Below are positions 15,834 to 23,960 of a stretch of DNA of 64,000 bases, in pieces. Positions within the stretch are counted from its first letter, which is position 1, and every line of letters begins with the position of its first letter. Source of the stretch: JAHEEL01 sp963715255 (GTDB taxonomy: Bacteria; Actinomycetota; Acidimicrobiia; Spongiisociales; UBA5794); contig CAVQRN010000002.1 of the NCBI GenBank assembly GCA_963715255.1, forward strand, positions 434,001 to 498,000, given 5' to 3'. The notes below the pieces were generated by a model. The model ran no database searches. It saw only the letters and a list, made by a program, of their open reading frames with translations, and was not told the origin of the DNA. A program made the position numbers and the translations under genes.

Positions 15834-16544
15834 ATGGTTGGTTCCCTCATGATCGGCGCGTGCGATACCGCCGAGACAACCACTTCCACTCTCCCGTCCA
15901 CTACGGCGGCTACAGCAACAACAGAGGCCCCTCCTCCGTCTACGACCTCCACCACAGAACCGACAAGAACACTCGCAGTCCCGGCCCATCAACCCCCGGT
16001 GATCGACGGCGTTCTCGATGCCGGTGAGTGGCACGGATCAACCACGGTCACGATGTCGGACGACAGCTCCCTGCACTGGATGCACGCCGAGGATGTGCTC
16101 TTCGTGGCGTTGGAGAGCGGTGCCGTGGGAGCAGTCAACCTGGTGATCAGCACCGTCGACGAGACGACATGGATCCTCCACTCATCCGCCGCGCTTGGAT
16201 CGGCGTTGTACCTGCCTGGTGACGGCGTCTGGGAGCTTGCTCATGGCTTCGACTGGTGCTGCAGGAGTGCCACTGACGACACAAGCCGCCTTCAATTGCT
16301 CGACGAAGAAGGCTGGCAGGCGAACATCGGCTTCACCGGGGATGACGGAGTCGTTGAATACCAGGTGGAACTGCCGTGGGCTGGGGCGTCGGTCGCCGTT
16401 TCGTACCTCACGGATTCGGACACATCGGCGTTCTGGCCGGCGAATCTCTCCTCTGTGGCCCGCGATCAACTGGTCGGTCCACCACCGCCCGAGCGGAACT
16501 TCAGTCTCGACGAGTGGCACGCGCTCGTGCCGGTCGGCGGCTAG
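15834..16544 (+). CDS. Lipoprotein with CBM9-like domain
   Basis: About 236 aa. The likely lipobox is MIGAC (Cys about residue 10 from the ATG at 15834), followed by a Thr/Ser/Pro-rich linker of about 35 residues and a beta-rich domain starting PPVIDGVLDAGEW, the opening pattern of CBM9/DOMON-like domains. The ATG has no ribosome site and gives a very short signal. In-frame codons upstream encode a better basic n-region (RKRTGSHRALSAP) but lack a standard start, because a REP-like repeat occupies that DNA. The true start is therefore uncertain. Probably an extracellular binding lipoprotein. Confidence 0.65.
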   Translation: MVGSLMIGACDTAETTTSTLPSTTAATATTEAPPPSTTSTTEPTRTLAVPAHQPPVIDGVLDAGEWHGSTTVTMSDDSSLHWMHAEDVLFVALESGAVGAVNLVISTVDETTWILHSSAALGSALYLPGDGVWELAHGFDWCCRSATDDTSRLQLLDEEGWQANIGFTGDDGVVEYQVELPWAGASVAVSYLTDSDTSAFWPANLSSVARDQLVGPPPPERNFSLDEWHALVPVGG

Positions 16545-16615
16545 GCCGCTGACAAGCCCTTCAACAAGGGTCAAATGGTCCTGACAGAAGTTGGTCAACG
16601 GCGGATAATGGATGG

Positions 16616-17500
16616 GTGACAACTTCATCCAACCCTGCAGCAGCCCTCGCCATTGATGTGGCCGGGGTCCGATTCGCCTACGGCGATACCGTGGCCGTGG
16701 ACGACGTCTCGTTCTCGCTGTCACCCGGCGAAATCCTCGGCTTCCTCGGCCCGAACGGTGCCGGCAAGTCGACCACGATCAAGATGCTCACCGGTCAGCT
16801 CAAGCCGGGTGCAGGCAGTATCGAGATCCTCGGCATGGACATGCCGGGACAACGCGAGGAGATCCAGGCGCGTCTCGGTGTCTGCTTCGAGGAGAAGAAC
16901 CTCTATCTCTCGATGACCGGCCGCGAGAACCTGGTCTTCTTCTCCAAGCTCTTCGGTGTCCGTGATTTCGAACCCGAAACGTTGATGGAGCGTGTCGGGC
17001 TTTCCGCTCGACTCGACGATCGGGTCTCCGAGTACTCCAAAGGCATGAAGCAGCGCCTCATGATGGCGAGAGCTCTCATCAACACGCCCGATGTGCTGTT
17101 GTTGGACGAGCCGACCGACGGACTCGATCCGGTCTCGGCGATCGGGATCCGTGATCTGATTCGTAACGAAGCCGACCGGGGGGCGGCCGTGCTGTTGACC
17201 ACACACGACATGCACGAGGCCGACAGTCTCAGTGACCGGGTCGCGTTCATCAACCAAGGCACGATCCTCACGATCGACACTCCCGACAATCTGAAGCTTG
17301 CCCACGGCCAGCGTTCGGTGCGGATCCGCAGCCGCCAGGGAGACGACGTGAATGAGCAAGTGATCCCCCTCGACCAAGTCGGAACCGAAGACCGAATTCG
17401 CGAAGCTGTCTCCGCCGAAGGACTGATGACGATCCACACCGAGGAAGCGACCCTGGAAGACATCTTCGTCGAATACGCCGGGAGAGGCCTCACCGGATGA
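16616..17500 (+). CDS. ABC transporter ATP-binding protein
   Basis: 294 aa, GTG start. Walker A GPNGAGKST, Q-loop region VCFEEKNLYL (Glu replaces the usual Gln), signature YSKGMKQRL, Walker B VLLLDEPTDGLDP and the H-loop His in LTTHDMHEAD. The C-terminal extension is typical of the CcmA/DrrA subfamily. First of three overlapping genes (the next start overlaps as ATGA) encoding an ABC-2-type exporter with two different permeases. Cargo unknown: drug, lipid or peptide export are family options. Confidence 0.92.
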   Translation: MTTSSNPAAALAIDVAGVRFAYGDTVAVDDVSFSLSPGEILGFLGPNGAGKSTTIKMLTGQLKPGAGSIEILGMDMPGQREEIQARLGVCFEEKNLYLSMTGRENLVFFSKLFGVRDFEPETLMERVGLSARLDDRVSEYSKGMKQRLMMARALINTPDVLLLDEPTDGLDPVSAIGIRDLIRNEADRGAAVLLTTHDMHEADSLSDRVAFINQGTILTIDTPDNLKLAHGQRSVRIRSRQGDDVNEQVIPLDQVGTEDRIREAVSAEGLMTIHTEEATLEDIFVEYAGRGLTG

Positions 17501-18579
17501 CCGGATCCCGCATCGTGGCGATCATGGGCAAGGACTTCCGGGAGTTCACTCGAAACCGATTCTTCGTGTTCATCACGCTCCTGGTGCTCGTCGCATACGT
17601 GGCCGTGTTCTGGTTCCTGCCCGACAGCGTCGACGAAACGGTGCGCATCGGTGTCTCGAACTCGCAGCTCAGCACGGATGTCGGCGGTGTCACCGAGAGC
17701 GGCACGGCTGGTTTCGCACTGGAGATCTACTCCTCGGAGGAGGAGCTCAAGACCGCTGTCGAAGAGGGTCAGAACGACATCGTCGCCGGGATCGCGTTCC
17801 CGCCCGACTTCCTCGAGTCGGCGGCCGCAGGAGAAGCGCCGACTGTCCGACTCCTAGTCCCGGCCGGACTCCCGGCGGAGATCCAGCTTCTCCTCGAGGG
17901 CGCAGTGAGCGAGATCGCGTTCGGATTCGCCGGCATTCCTCCCCCGGTCGACCCGATCACGGAAGCCGTCGTCCTCGGCGTGGATCGAGCCGGAAATCAG
18001 ATCTCGCTGCAGCAACAGATGCGGCCCTTGATCCTCATCCTGGTCCTGATGGTTGAGACGTTCGCTCTGTCGTCGCTGGTTGCGATCGAGGTTCAGCAGC
18101 GAACGGCGGTGGCCGTGCTCGCCACGCCGGTCCGCGTCGTGGACTTCCTCGCCGCCAAAGGGATCTTCGGCGTCGGACTGGCACTCTCGGAGGTGGTCCT
18201 CCTCGGCCTTCTCATCGGCGCGTTCGCCGTCAATGCCCCAGCAGTCCTGATGATCCTGCTCCTCGGCGCGGTGCTCGTCACCGGCTTCGGCATGATCGCC
18301 GGCTCCTATGGCCGAGACTTCATGGGAACGCTGCTCGTCGCGATGTTGTTCATGATCCCGCTGATGATTCCGGCGTTTGGAGCGCTCTTCCCCGGATCGT
18401 CCCCGACGTGGGTGAAGGCGCTCCCCACCTATGGGCTCGTCCAGGCGATCATTCGTGTGACTGTGGACGGTGACAGCTGGAGCCAGATTGCACCCTCCCT
18501 CCTCCTCCTGGCGATGTGGGGTGTGGCAGCGTTCACCGCCGGCGCATTCATACTCAGACGAAGGGTGGCGACGCTATGA
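17497..18579 (+). CDS. ABC-2-type permease, first subunit
   Basis: 360 aa. TM1 near residues 22-40, a large extracytoplasmic domain (about 45-165), then five or six TM segments from about 175 to 355. The layout matches NatB/YhaP-type ABC-2 membrane proteins. Starts in an ATGA overlap with the ATPase gene and ends in an ATGA overlap with the second permease, so the three are made together. It probably forms a heterodimer with the next protein. Confidence 0.88.
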   Translation: MTGSRIVAIMGKDFREFTRNRFFVFITLLVLVAYVAVFWFLPDSVDETVRIGVSNSQLSTDVGGVTESGTAGFALEIYSSEEELKTAVEEGQNDIVAGIAFPPDFLESAAAGEAPTVRLLVPAGLPAEIQLLLEGAVSEIAFGFAGIPPPVDPITEAVVLGVDRAGNQISLQQQMRPLILILVLMVETFALSSLVAIEVQQRTAVAVLATPVRVVDFLAAKGIFGVGLALSEVVLLGLLIGAFAVNAPAVLMILLLGAVLVTGFGMIAGSYGRDFMGTLLVAMLFMIPLMIPAFGALFPGSSPTWVKALPTYGLVQAIIRVTVDGDSWSQIAPSLLLLAMWGVAAFTAGAFILRRRVATL

Positions 18580-19646
18580 ACATTCAACGTTCCTGGTACG
18601 TGTTGAGCAGGGAACTCAAGCTCTCCCCGCGATCCCCGCTCGTGTTCTTCGCGATCGCGATGCCGCTCCTCATCACGTTCCTCGTCTCGTCGGTGTTCGG
18701 ATCCCTGTTCGATGTCAGTCCAAAGCTGGCAATCGTCGATCTCGGGGATTCACAAATCACTGCTGCTGCGACTCAACTCGATGGTGTCGAAACGGCCATC
18801 GTCCCGGACGCCCAGATACTGCGCCAACGGGTGGAGGCTCACGACTTCGATGCCGGCCTCGTTCTCCCGCTGGGATTCGACGCTGCCATTGCTGCGGCCG
18901 AACGTCCCGATCTCGAGTTCTACGTCTCCGGCGAAAGCCTCGCGTCGACCCGAATCATCCTCGCCGTGACCACCGTCGACCTCGTCCGCGGCATCGAGGG
19001 TTCAGAACCACCGGTCACTGTGGTCGTGACCCGGGTGGGCGACGAAGACTTCGTCCCGATCAGCGACCGCCTCCTGCCGACGATGGTCATCTATGCGGTG
19101 ATGATCGCCGCGATCTTCCTTCCTGCCGCGTCGTTGGTTGACGAGCGGGAGAAGCGGACCCTCGACGCGGTGCTGGTCACACCGACCCGCATGTCGGACG
19201 TCCTCGTTGGCAAAGGGACGTTCGCCGTCGTGCTGGCGGTCATACTCGGGTTCGTCACGTTGGCGCTCAACGGTGCATTGGCCGGCCAGCCGGGGACGAT
19301 GGCGCTGATCCTCTTCATCGGCTCGGTGATGTTGATGCTCATGGGGCTTGCGCTCGGTCTGTGGGCGAGGGACATCACGACGATGTACACGGCGATCAAG
19401 GGCGGCGGCATCATCATCTTCCTGCCGGTCATCTTCACGCTGTTCCCGGGACTCCCCCAGTGGATCCCGAAACTGGTGCCGACCTACTACTTCCTCCAAC
19501 CGATCTACGACATCGTGGTCCGTGGCCAGAGCCTCGGCGACGTGGTTCCCGAGCTGCTGATAGCCGCCGCAGTCTGCGTCGCTCTGGTTCCGCTCGTCGG
19601 ATGGGTCGCACGCCGGTCCGAGCACCAACTTGCCATGACGGTGTGA
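18576..19646 (+). CDS. ABC-2-type permease, second subunit
   Basis: 356 aa from the ATG at 18576. TM1 about residues 22-40, an extracytoplasmic domain of about 120 residues, then six TM segments. It contains DEREKRTLDAVLVTPTRMSDVLVGK, the ABC-2 cytoplasmic coupling motif (ExxxGT-like) after the second TM. Last gene of the exporter operon. It is similar in plan to the preceding permease, with which it probably pairs. Confidence 0.9.
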   Translation: MNIQRSWYVLSRELKLSPRSPLVFFAIAMPLLITFLVSSVFGSLFDVSPKLAIVDLGDSQITAAATQLDGVETAIVPDAQILRQRVEAHDFDAGLVLPLGFDAAIAAAERPDLEFYVSGESLASTRIILAVTTVDLVRGIEGSEPPVTVVVTRVGDEDFVPISDRLLPTMVIYAVMIAAIFLPAASLVDEREKRTLDAVLVTPTRMSDVLVGKGTFAVVLAVILGFVTLALNGALAGQPGTMALILFIGSVMLMLMGLALGLWARDITTMYTAIKGGGIIIFLPVIFTLFPGLPQWIPKLVPTYYFLQPIYDIVVRGQSLGDVVPELLIAAAVCVALVPLVGWVARRSEHQLAMTV

Positions 19647-19785
19647 ATCCACCGTCGCCGACCCCTTCGGGCTGTGGCGGTCAGATCAAGGAATGTATGT
19701 GTCGTTAAGATGGTGGCTGAGGATGTTCTTCTCGTCGGCACCGGGCGGGGCGTTGAACGACCCTGAAATCGCTCTTGCCGCCAAT

Positions 19786-19815
19786 TTGCAGAACTCGCAC
19801 CTACGTACGTATATT
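19786..19815 (+). promoter_or_regulatory. Sigma70-like promoter ahead of structured RNA candidate
   Basis: A -35-like TTGCAG (19786-19791) and a -10-like TATATT (19810-19815) are separated by 18 bases in otherwise GC-rich non-coding DNA. Transcription would start near 19822. No gene follows for more than 2 kb on this strand. Confidence 0.5.
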
Positions 19816-19821
19816 GATCAC

Positions 19822-19955
19822 GAGGGGGTCGGTGTCCGTCAGATACCGACTGCCGCTTAGCGACGGGGGGAGGGACGCGGTTGGTTTCGACTGATCGCGT
19901 CTCCGCGTTTCTGGGGTAGGGGGTACCTACCTGGACGCGGCACCCGCTTGGGCGG
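19822..19955 (+). ncRNA. Candidate structured non-coding RNA
   Basis: Directly after the promoter-like site come four hairpins. P1 is GTCGGTGT/ATACCGAC (19828-19850, one G-U pair). P2 is GACGCG/CGCGTC (19874-19879 with 19896-19901, extendable). P3 is CCGCGT/ACGCGG (19903-19908 with 19935-19940), enclosing GGTAGG/CCTACC (19915-19931) with loop GGGTA. P4 is CCGC/GCGG (19944-19955). I do not recognise a TPP, FMN, cobalamin, SAM, c-di-GMP, tmRNA, RNase P or 6S pattern. There is no convincing ORF. It is followed by the end of a composite repeat. Could be a small regulatory RNA. Confidence 0.45.
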
Positions 19956-19959
19956 AGCA

Positions 19960-20330
19960 GCTCAGATTCAGAGTCTCAGCCGTTAGGACCGCGAAGTGCT
20001 TGCCGTCCCCCGTCCCCCCACGCAGCCTGGATCCGCGATGTGTCGTCGGGTTCATCGTCGGGGTTTCATGGTGGGGCCGGGATTCGAGATGTCGCCGATG
20101 ATCACGATCCGGGAAGAGGTGCGAAGGGCGCTCTCGAACTGGCAGCTGGAAGCTGGAAGCTGGAAGCTGGAAGCCGGAAGCCGGAAGCCGGAAGCCGGCA
20201 GCTGGCAGCTGGCAGCTCCTCCGCCCCCCTGCTCGTCGCAAGCTCCTCGCGTCCCCCGCCGTTCCGTCGGGGGGACAACAGAAGCGTGGTCTCTCCCACG
20301 CCACAAAGCGTGGATTCAGGCTGAGGGGGA
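19960..20330 (-). repeat. Composite intergenic repeat, full copy (copy B)
   Basis: Read on the reverse strand: left module (20325 to 20219) with a CCACGC/GCGTGG hairpin, GTCCCCCCGACGG and CGACGAGCAGGGGGGCG; then a heptamer tandem spacer (20218-20141); then a right module (20130-20040) with CGGATCGTGATCATCGGCG and ATCTCGAATCC; then an end module with GGCAAGCACTTCGCGG and CTAACGGCTGAGA (about 20030-19975). The same order of modules is found at 51690-52016 and 59063-59455. Function unknown. Confidence 0.7.
20141..20218 (+). repeat. Heptamer tandem repeat (GCAGCTG/GGAAGCT type)
   Basis: About 11 consecutive seven-base units, drifting from GGCAGCT through GGAAGCT and GGAAGCC back to GGCAGCT. All keep the AGC core. 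It forms the variable spacer of composite repeat copy B. Confidence 0.85.
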
Positions 20331-20381
20331 AGAAGAGGACCCGCCCGTCGGGACCCGAGAGCTTCCTGCCCGAGTCTCATG

Positions 20382-20420
20382 GCTGGAAGCTGCAAGCTGG
20401 AAGCTGGAAGCTGGAAGCTC
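20382..20420 (+). repeat. Second heptamer tandem array (GGAAGCT)
   Basis: Five or six units of GGAAGCT/GCAAGCT, 60 bases past the left module of copy B and just after the end of the acyl-CoA dehydrogenase gene (which stops at 20433 on the other strand). It lies outside the spacer, so the heptamer has spread or been duplicated. Confidence 0.8.
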
Positions 20421-20432
20421 CTCTCCCCCGGC

Positions 20433-22130
20433 CTACTCCGCCATTTCGTAGGCGTCGCGCTGGGCGTAGACGTGGTTCTCCCACACCCGCTCGTACCGTT
20501 CGGCATCCCGATTCGGCTTGCGGATCATCGCCATGCAGTACTCGCCCTGCTCAGGGGTGGTGGCCGCCTTGCCGTGGAGATCGACGGCGAACGCAGAGAA
20601 GTCCCGCACGGTGACGTCGAAGATCTCGTCAACGAGGTCCCGGTCGATCCCGTAGATCTCGGCGTTCTCCAGCACCAACTGGGCGTAGACGATGAGCGTG
20701 AAGATCTCCCCCACGGCAAGCAACCAGTCGGTGTCCTTCGATTGTGCCTCGGTTGGTGGCTGAGCGGCCAGCATCTCCTTGAACACTTCAGCCTGTTCGG
20801 CGAACACCTTCACGTTGGGGAGATCGAAGCGTTCAAAGATCGGGGCGTAGTCGTGGAACTGGATGGTCCCGAGACCCTTCGTCGGCCCCTGATCGAAGAG
20901 GAAGCTGTCGTTGGCGTCGTCGTTTCGCTGACCCACCTCCGGCAGATCGGCCGGTAGGAAGAAGTAGTTCTTCATGAACTTGACGATGAGGGCGATATTG
21001 ACGTGCACCGTTCCCTCGAGCTTCGGCAGGGCACGGATGTCACGAGCAGCCATCTCGAAGAACATGTCCTTCTCGAAACCCTTCGCCGCGATGACGTCCC
21101 ATAGGTGGTTGATGACATCTTCGCCCTGCGTCGTCACCTTCATCTTCACAACCGGGTTGTAGAGGAGGTAGCGACGATCCTCGCGTGTCGCTGAGCGCAT
21201 GTAGTCGGAGGCACGCAGCGCCACGAGCTTCATTGCCACGAGGCGAGCATAGGCATCGGTGAACAGGCGCTTGACGTGGGGGAAGTCGGTCACCGTCATG
21301 CCGTACAGGTGGCGGTGGGCTGCATGGTGGACCGCTTCGTAGAGTGCATGGGTGCACAGGCCGATCGACGCCCAGCCGAGGTTGTACTTGCCGATATTGA
21401 CGGTGTTGAGTGCTGCGTTCCAGGCTTCCTCACCGCGCGACAGGATGTCGGCGTCGGTCACGGGGTAGTCATCGAGTGCATATTCGGCCACGTAGCTCTG
21501 GCTGTTCACAACGTTCTTGACGAGGCGGTAGTTCGGGTGCTGCGAATCGGTGGCGAAGAAGCAGTACTCACCGGTATCGGCCATCCTGGCGAAGGTCGAC
21601 ACGATGGCGGCGTCGTTGCCGTTGCCGATGTAGTACTTACTTCCGTTGGCCACGTACTCACCCTCACCGGTCGGCGTGAGGGTCATGCCGGTCGAGTAGA
21701 GGTCGGCCCCGTGTTCCTTCTCCGACAGGCCGAAGGCGAAGATGGCGCCGTCGTCGAGCAATGCCGCAGTTCGCTCCTTGACGGCTTCGTTATCGCTCAT
21801 CCAGATGGGGCCGAGGCCCAGCACGGTCACCTGCCACACGTACCAGTAGGGCAGGCCGTAGAAACCGAGGATCTCGCCGAATTCTGCATTGCGCCAGGTG
21901 TCCCACCGGGTGTCGTCGCCGCCGTATTCGGCCGGCGTGCACATCGTGGCGAAGATGCGTTCTCGCTGAAGGAAGTCGACGAAGTCCTGGTACCAGACGG
22001 CGGCTTGGTCGTCCTCCCTGATCCGCTGCAATCCCTTGGTCTCGAAGAATTCGACGACCTTGCGCATCACCTCGGCCGAGCGTTCGTCCGGGTAGTAACG
22101 CTGCAGATGGTTCGGATGGAGGAGGATCAC
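20433..22130 (-). CDS. Acyl-CoA dehydrogenase family protein
   Basis: 565 aa. Seen: an N-terminal helical domain, FGLSEKEHGADLYST (the flavin/substrate beta-domain motif), GSKYYIGNGNDA, a central HAAHRHLYGMTVTDFPHVKRLFTDAY helix region and a long C-terminal helical extension to residue 565. This is longer than classical 380-residue enzymes and resembles the larger fadE-like forms. It would oxidise an acyl-CoA thioester with FAD. No electron-transfer flavoprotein genes are nearby. The substrate is unknown. Confidence 0.85.
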   Translation of the reverse strand: MILLHPNHLQRYYPDERSAEVMRKVVEFFETKGLQRIREDDQAAVWYQDFVDFLQRERIFATMCTPAEYGGDDTRWDTWRNAEFGEILGFYGLPYWYVWQVTVLGLGPIWMSDNEAVKERTAALLDDGAIFAFGLSEKEHGADLYSTGMTLTPTGEGEYVANGSKYYIGNGNDAAIVSTFARMADTGEYCFFATDSQHPNYRLVKNVVNSQSYVAEYALDDYPVTDADILSRGEEAWNAALNTVNIGKYNLGWASIGLCTHALYEAVHHAAHRHLYGMTVTDFPHVKRLFTDAYARLVAMKLVALRASDYMRSATREDRRYLLYNPVVKMKVTTQGEDVINHLWDVIAAKGFEKDMFFEMAARDIRALPKLEGTVHVNIALIVKFMKNYFFLPADLPEVGQRNDDANDSFLFDQGPTKGLGTIQFHDYAPIFERFDLPNVKVFAEQAEVFKEMLAAQPPTEAQSKDTDWLLAVGEIFTLIVYAQLVLENAEIYGIDRDLVDEIFDVTVRDFSAFAVDLHGKAATTPEQGEYCMAMIRKPNRDAERYERVWENHVYAQRDAYEMAE

Positions 22131-22250
22131 CGTTGGTCTCCTTGATCGCTTCTCGGATCACGGCCGGGGGCCGGGACCGTTCTCGACCGAGGATAGGCGG
22201 AGCGAGTAGGCCCTCTGCCGCCGCTGACTACCCCTCCCGGTAGCCGGTCG

Positions 22251-23192
22251 CTACCGGTGAGGGGTCGACTCCGCTCCGTGGTGCCACCACCGCAGGACCC
22301 GCAGGGCACGGAGTGTGTTCCACCGGCCCGGCATTCTCCCCGGTTCGAGGGTGAAGAACGTATCCCCGGAATACTGCGGTCCCTTCGCCCAACGGCCATC
22401 GGGACGGCGGCGGGCCCTCACGAGTTCGACGGCATCGGCGGCTCGCTGGTCCGGGACGGCCCCGGCGTCTTGTAGATGGTCGAGACCCCGCAGCACGTCG
22501 TAGTGCCAACGCGGCGGGAAATGGAAGACCGTCCACGCATCGCTGATCACCTCGTCGGTGCGGTGTGACCGGTACAAGCGATGGTCGAGCATGAAGTCGT
22601 GTGCGCGTGCGATGGCCGCGTCGGCGTCGCTGCTGCCCGTACTCCGTTTCCACTCTGCAAGTCCCTCTAGAACCGAGATGGTGGTGTGGAACGACGAGTG
22701 TGCGGCTCCCTCGTGGTCCCGGCAGTTCCAGCCGCCGTCGGACATCGTCGCGGACAGCAGCAGCTTGGCGATCGAGTCGACCCTCGGATCCCCAACGTCG
22801 AAGTAGGACACGAGCGACAGAATCATCCCGTTCACGCAGCGCTCGGCGTAGCCCCAGTTCAATGAGTACGCCACACCGCCTTCGACCCAGTTGGCGTCGT
22901 CGAGGAGCCGCCGGCACCCGGCGATGGCCTGGTCATCTGAGGGGGCCAGGCCGAGCCTGCGCAACAGGAGCAGCGTGTACGTGGTCGAGGTCCACTTCGG
23001 CGAGTAGAGACCACCGCCCCAGGTACCCCCGACGTGCTGGCGATCCAGCAACTCCCTCCCCCAGCCAACCCGGCCGACCTGATCCCGTGTCTGTTCCCAG
23101 ATCGCCGGGTCCCGACTCAGGAGATCCCGCTCCACCTGCCAGCGGACCGCGGGGTCCCCCGCAGCCAACCAATCGAGCACCGGATCACTCAT
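22251..23192 (-). CDS. Alpha/alpha-toroid (prenyltransferase/squalene-oxidase-like repeat) protein
   Basis: 313 aa starting MSDPVLDWLAAGDPAVRWQ. Repeats such as GGTWGGGLYSPKWTSTTYTL, DGGWNCRDHEGAAHSSFHTT and RPDGRWAKGPQYSGDTFF resemble the QW-like repeats of terpene cyclase/prenyltransferase toroids. The family is widespread but uncharacterised, and no catalytic DxDD is seen. It may be a non-cyclase member. It is followed by the acyl-CoA dehydrogenase on the same strand, with a 120-base gap. Confidence 0.65.
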   Translation of the reverse strand: MSDPVLDWLAAGDPAVRWQVERDLLSRDPAIWEQTRDQVGRVGWGRELLDRQHVGGTWGGGLYSPKWTSTTYTLLLLRRLGLAPSDDQAIAGCRRLLDDANWVEGGVAYSLNWGYAERCVNGMILSLVSYFDVGDPRVDSIAKLLLSATMSDGGWNCRDHEGAAHSSFHTTISVLEGLAEWKRSTGSSDADAAIARAHDFMLDHRLYRSHRTDEVISDAWTVFHFPPRWHYDVLRGLDHLQDAGAVPDQRAADAVELVRARRRPDGRWAKGPQYSGDTFFTLEPGRMPGRWNTLRALRVLRWWHHGAESTPHR

Positions 23193-23338
23193 GAGTCCAT
23201 GGTGGGCGGTTGCTCTCGAAACCGCAAACCCGCGAGCGTGTCGACGCCATCACACGAACACTCAATCGAGAGATGAACGCTCGTGTTGGCGCTCCCCGGG
23301 TCATCAAGAGATCGGCGCGCCCAACTCCCCGGTTGGAT

Positions 23339-23764
23339 CTACTGGGATGTTCCGCCGATGACCGCCGGGTCGGTCAGGTTGTGGAGACGGACCTGGGCAC
23401 GGGAGAGCAACCGATCCTCTGCGGGATCACTCATCTCGACCTGCCACACTTGCTGCGACCGGCCCCGGTGGATCGGGGTGGCCACTGCACGGATCGTGCC
23501 TTGGCGCATGGAACGGTAGAAATCGGTGGAATTGGAGACACCGACGGCGCCGCTCATACCTTGCCCCATCGCATAGGCAGCTGCCCCCTCCGAGGCCGCG
23601 GTCTCAGCTAGAACGCAGTAGACCCCACCGTGCACAAGGCCGTAGGGCTGGCGGTGCCGTTCGTCAATGTCAAGCGTCAGGACACATCGGTCCGGCCCGA
23701 CTTCCTCATACTCGAGACCGATGAGCCCGTTGAGGCCACCGCGAGGATCGTGGTTCACATCCAT
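23339..23764 (-). CDS. PaaI-family hotdog thioesterase
   Basis: 141 aa from the ATG at 23762-23764 with GGAGG nine bases upstream. The hotdog signature HGGVYCVLAETAASEGAA is at residues 45-62, with the catalytic-type Asn/Asp loop GLVHGG. It would hydrolyse acyl- or aryl-CoA thioesters. A much longer open frame in the same register upstream is antisense to the SLC13 gene and is rejected. The start is divergent from the permease gene, 196 bases apart. Confidence 0.85.
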   Translation of the reverse strand: MDVNHDPRGGLNGLIGLEYEEVGPDRCVLTLDIDERHRQPYGLVHGGVYCVLAETAASEGAAAYAMGQGMSGAVGVSNSTDFYRSMRQGTIRAVATPIHRGRSQQVWQVEMSDPAEDRLLSRAQVRLHNLTDPAVIGGTSQ

Positions 23765-23960
23765 CTGACCGACCTCCGAATCTGTGGAACGACGCACCCT
23801 ATCGCACCGGGTGGTGTCCCTCACCCAAATGCCCTGTCGGGTCGGATCGACCCCGGATGGCGTCGCTCCGCCCGGGACGTGCGGAACCTGATCGCGTTGG
23901 AGCCGACGACCGCGAGAATGACGCCAGAGGCCGTCCTGGAACCTGAGGAACGATCGACAG

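Noticed and set aside
19980..20000. AGGACCGCG, resembling a T-box antiterminator core.
   Set aside because: No specifier stem, no tRNA-synthetase or amino-acid gene downstream, and the sequence belongs to the repeat end module.
20040..20451. Open frames through the heptamer array, with repeated LEAGSWK-like or QLPASSF-like peptides on both strands.
   Set aside because: Seven-base units keep frames open in all phases; no ribosome site or domain, and the frames run through a dispersed non-coding repeat.
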